DNA of 12,331 nt from Ruminococcaceae bacterium UBA1438. GTDB taxonomy: Bacteria; Bacillota; Clostridia; Oscillospirales; Acutalibacteraceae. This document shows, piece by piece, positions 11,084-12,331 of the stretch. The stretch is taken from assembly GCA_002329285.1 (NCBI GenBank), contig DCTO01000112.1, positions 9,410 to 21,740 on the forward strand. The letters are read 5' to 3'. The notes beneath the pieces were generated by a model. The model was not told the DNA's origin. It searched no databases and was given only the letters and a program-made list of their open reading frames with translations. Position 1 is the first letter of the stretch. Each line of letters opens with the position of its first letter. Both the position numbers and the translations under genes were made by a program.

Positions 11084-12331
11084 ATGGCACGAAAGCTAAA
11101 AGCGGCAGCCTATATGAGATATAGCTCTGCAGCACAAGATGACGGCTTTTCAATAGAAGCTCAACAGAGAGCCATCCATGATTTTGCAATAAAGAACAAC
11201 ATAGAAATCGTTGAGGAATACATTGACAGAGCAAAAAGCGGAACTAACGCTAACCGTCCAGAATTCCAACGGCTGTTTTCTGATTGCGAACAGCGTGAAT
11301 TTGAAATCGTAATCGTTCACAACCTTGACCGCTTTGCAAGAAATGCTTTGGATTCAAAAATGTACAGAGCAAGGCTAAAGGAAATGGGAATAGCCCTGTA
11401 CTCGCTAAAGGATGACTTGGAGGACACGCCTAACGGAAAGTTCTTCACCGCAATAAAAGAAGCATACAGCGAATTGTACTCGGATAACCTTTCTCAAGAG
11501 GTCAAAAAAGGACTAAAAGAGGTTGCGCTCAGAGGTTTGCACACAGGCGGAAGTCCTCCGCTTGGCTACGATGTTGTTGACAGGAGGCTCGTCATAAACG
11601 AGACTGAGGCAGAAATCGTAAGAACAATTTTCAAAATGCACACGCAAGGAAAGTCCTACAACGACATTGCAAAGGAACTCAACGCCAAAGGCTACACTAC
11701 AAGAGCAGGTAACGAGTTTTCAAAGTCTTCATTCAATGCGATTTTACAGAACAGAAAATACATTGGAGAATACACCTACAATCGCAGAGTTGGAAAAGAC
11801 AGTAATGGTAAACATAATAGCCATAGGAACAAACCTGAAGACGAAATCATAAGAATAAAAGACGGAGTTCCGAGAATCATAGACGATAAAACCTTCAACA
11901 AGGCTCAACGGATACTTGCAACACATAAAAAGGGTAAAAGCTCTTTTCGCGGGAATTCGTCATATCTGCTTGCAGGTCTTGTGAAATGCGGTGAGTGCGG
12001 TTTCTCTTATCAGGGTAACACTCGCAAGTCGGGCAACGGCTCAACCTACTCAAGCTATCGTTGCGGAAGACGAGCAGGACACGCAGACATAGGCTGTAAG
12101 AATCCCGAAATCGAAAAACACAGGCTCGAAAATTTTGTCATAGAACAGGTTTTCAAGTACCTTTTCACAGATGAGGGAATAAAAGAAATCGTCAAACAAA
12201 TAAACTCATACCATAAGGAAATGCAGTCGACAAAGGGCAAGGACATCAGTCTCTACAAAAAACAAGTAAAAGCTCTGAAAGCAAAGCAGAACAACATAGC
12301 AAAGGCAATCGCCAACGGTGCTGACGGTCAG
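11084..12331 (+). CDS. Large serine recombinase (site-specific integrase), 3' end beyond the window
   Basis: The frame is open for 416 codons from ATG 11084 to the window edge, with AAGGAGG at 11069-11075. The resolvase catalytic domain (about 7-145) has YMRYSS with nucleophile S14, FSIEAQ, and the LDRFARN motif (81-87). The DNA-binding Recombinase domain (about 150-235) carries GLHTGGSPPLGYDV. A zinc ribbon follows with C302, C305, C327 and C338 (VKCGECG ... YRCGRR ... IGCKN), and then the start of a coiled coil (about 365 on). This is the large serine recombinase class of phages and conjugative/mobilizable elements, which integrates and excises DNA at short att sites and in general needs a separate directionality factor. 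Its location marks one end of the element or a recombinase cluster. The coiled-coil end and stop are not visible. Confidence 0.97.
   Translation, partial: MARKLKAAAYMRYSSAAQDDGFSIEAQQRAIHDFAIKNNIEIVEEYIDRAKSGTNANRPEFQRLFSDCEQREFEIVIVHNLDRFARNALDSKMYRARLKEMGIALYSLKDDLEDTPNGKFFTAIKEAYSELYSDNLSQEVKKGLKEVALRGLHTGGSPPLGYDVVDRRLVINETEAEIVRTIFKMHTQGKSYNDIAKELNAKGYTTRAGNEFSKSSFNAILQNRKYIGEYTYNRRVGKDSNGKHNSHRNKPEDEIIRIKDGVPRIIDDKTFNKAQRILATHKKGKSSFRGNSSYLLAGLVKCGECGFSYQGNTRKSGNGSTYSSYRCGRRAGHADIGCKNPEIEKHRLENFVIEQVFKYLFTDEGIKEIVKQINSYHKEMQSTKGKDISLYKKQVKALKAKQNNIAKAIANGADGQ

Larger units (their letters stand above)
4866..12331 (+). mobile_element. Integrative element of unknown class, right end not in window
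   Basis: All genes from 5315 on share the plus strand, strong ribosome sites and lower GC than the ABC operon. The set of Mor-type regulator, unknown accessory genes, DUF1643, DUF927 ATPase and large serine recombinase is that of an integrative or mobilizable element or phage satellite. No relaxase, coupling protein, capsid or terminase is visible here. The left boundary is placed only approximately, after the paired terminators at 4790-4865. Confidence 0.65.

Noticed and set aside
5315..12331. Known defence system such as restriction-modification, Abi, CBASS or retron
   Set aside because: None of the marker domains (methyltransferase, nuclease, cyclase, reverse transcriptase, TIR) can be seen in any frame.

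Overview
The window looks like a piece of chromosome from a Gram-positive anaerobe of the class Clostridia, probably a gut Ruminococcus-like Oscillospiraceae. The reasons are strong AGGAGG-type ribosome sites before most genes, a clostridial-type cell-surface protein with Ig-like domains and aromatic-glycine cell-wall-binding repeats, and a Firmicutes-style mobile element. This is inference from protein families, not a species identification.

Left part (1-3479): a tightly coupled membrane-export operon. It holds the last residues of a putative L-2-amino-thiazoline-4-carboxylic acid (ATC) hydrolase-like protein, an ABC ATPase of the LolD/MacB class (139-846), and a large double-FtsX permease (846 on). 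The genes overlap (ATGA, then TAATG), which implies translational coupling. The permease has a one-base expansion of an A-run at 3267-3274 that removes its normal C-terminus. The normal end is still present in the neighbouring frame and would stop at 3318.

Decayed junction (about 3315-4608): the start of a small membrane protein, whose expected ATG reads ATA, breaks off at about 3436 and is joined to the 3' part of a secreted Ig-like/choline-binding-type protein. That protein carries a further in-frame TAG at 4426. This is a deletion or recombination scar, or possibly an assembly chimera. The 3' flank (4609-4865) holds several hairpins, an 11-bp direct repeat, a good forward terminator and an opposed reverse terminator.

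Right part (about 4866-12331, running off the end): a mobile element with all genes on the plus strand and lower GC. A long structured leader with alternative stems and an intrinsic-terminator-like hairpin precedes a Mor-family regulator (5315-5608). Next comes an accessory block of unknown genes: two look-alike small proteins with glycine-rich hydrophobic cores, an acidic AT-rich protein, two tiny single-span membrane proteins too short for usual gene callers, a 135-residue protein and a DUF1643 protein. After a 305-bp gap with inverted and G-rich repeats and a near-consensus promoter, a second module encodes a DUF927 P-loop ATPase (probable replication helicase), two small unknown proteins and a large serine recombinase (11084 to the window end) that would integrate and excise the element.

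The best candidate for something undescribed is the accessory block 5315-8496, above all the paired glycine-rich membrane proteins (5671-6576) and the overlapping micro-membrane ORFs (7357-7598). No function can be assigned to them from sequence alone.
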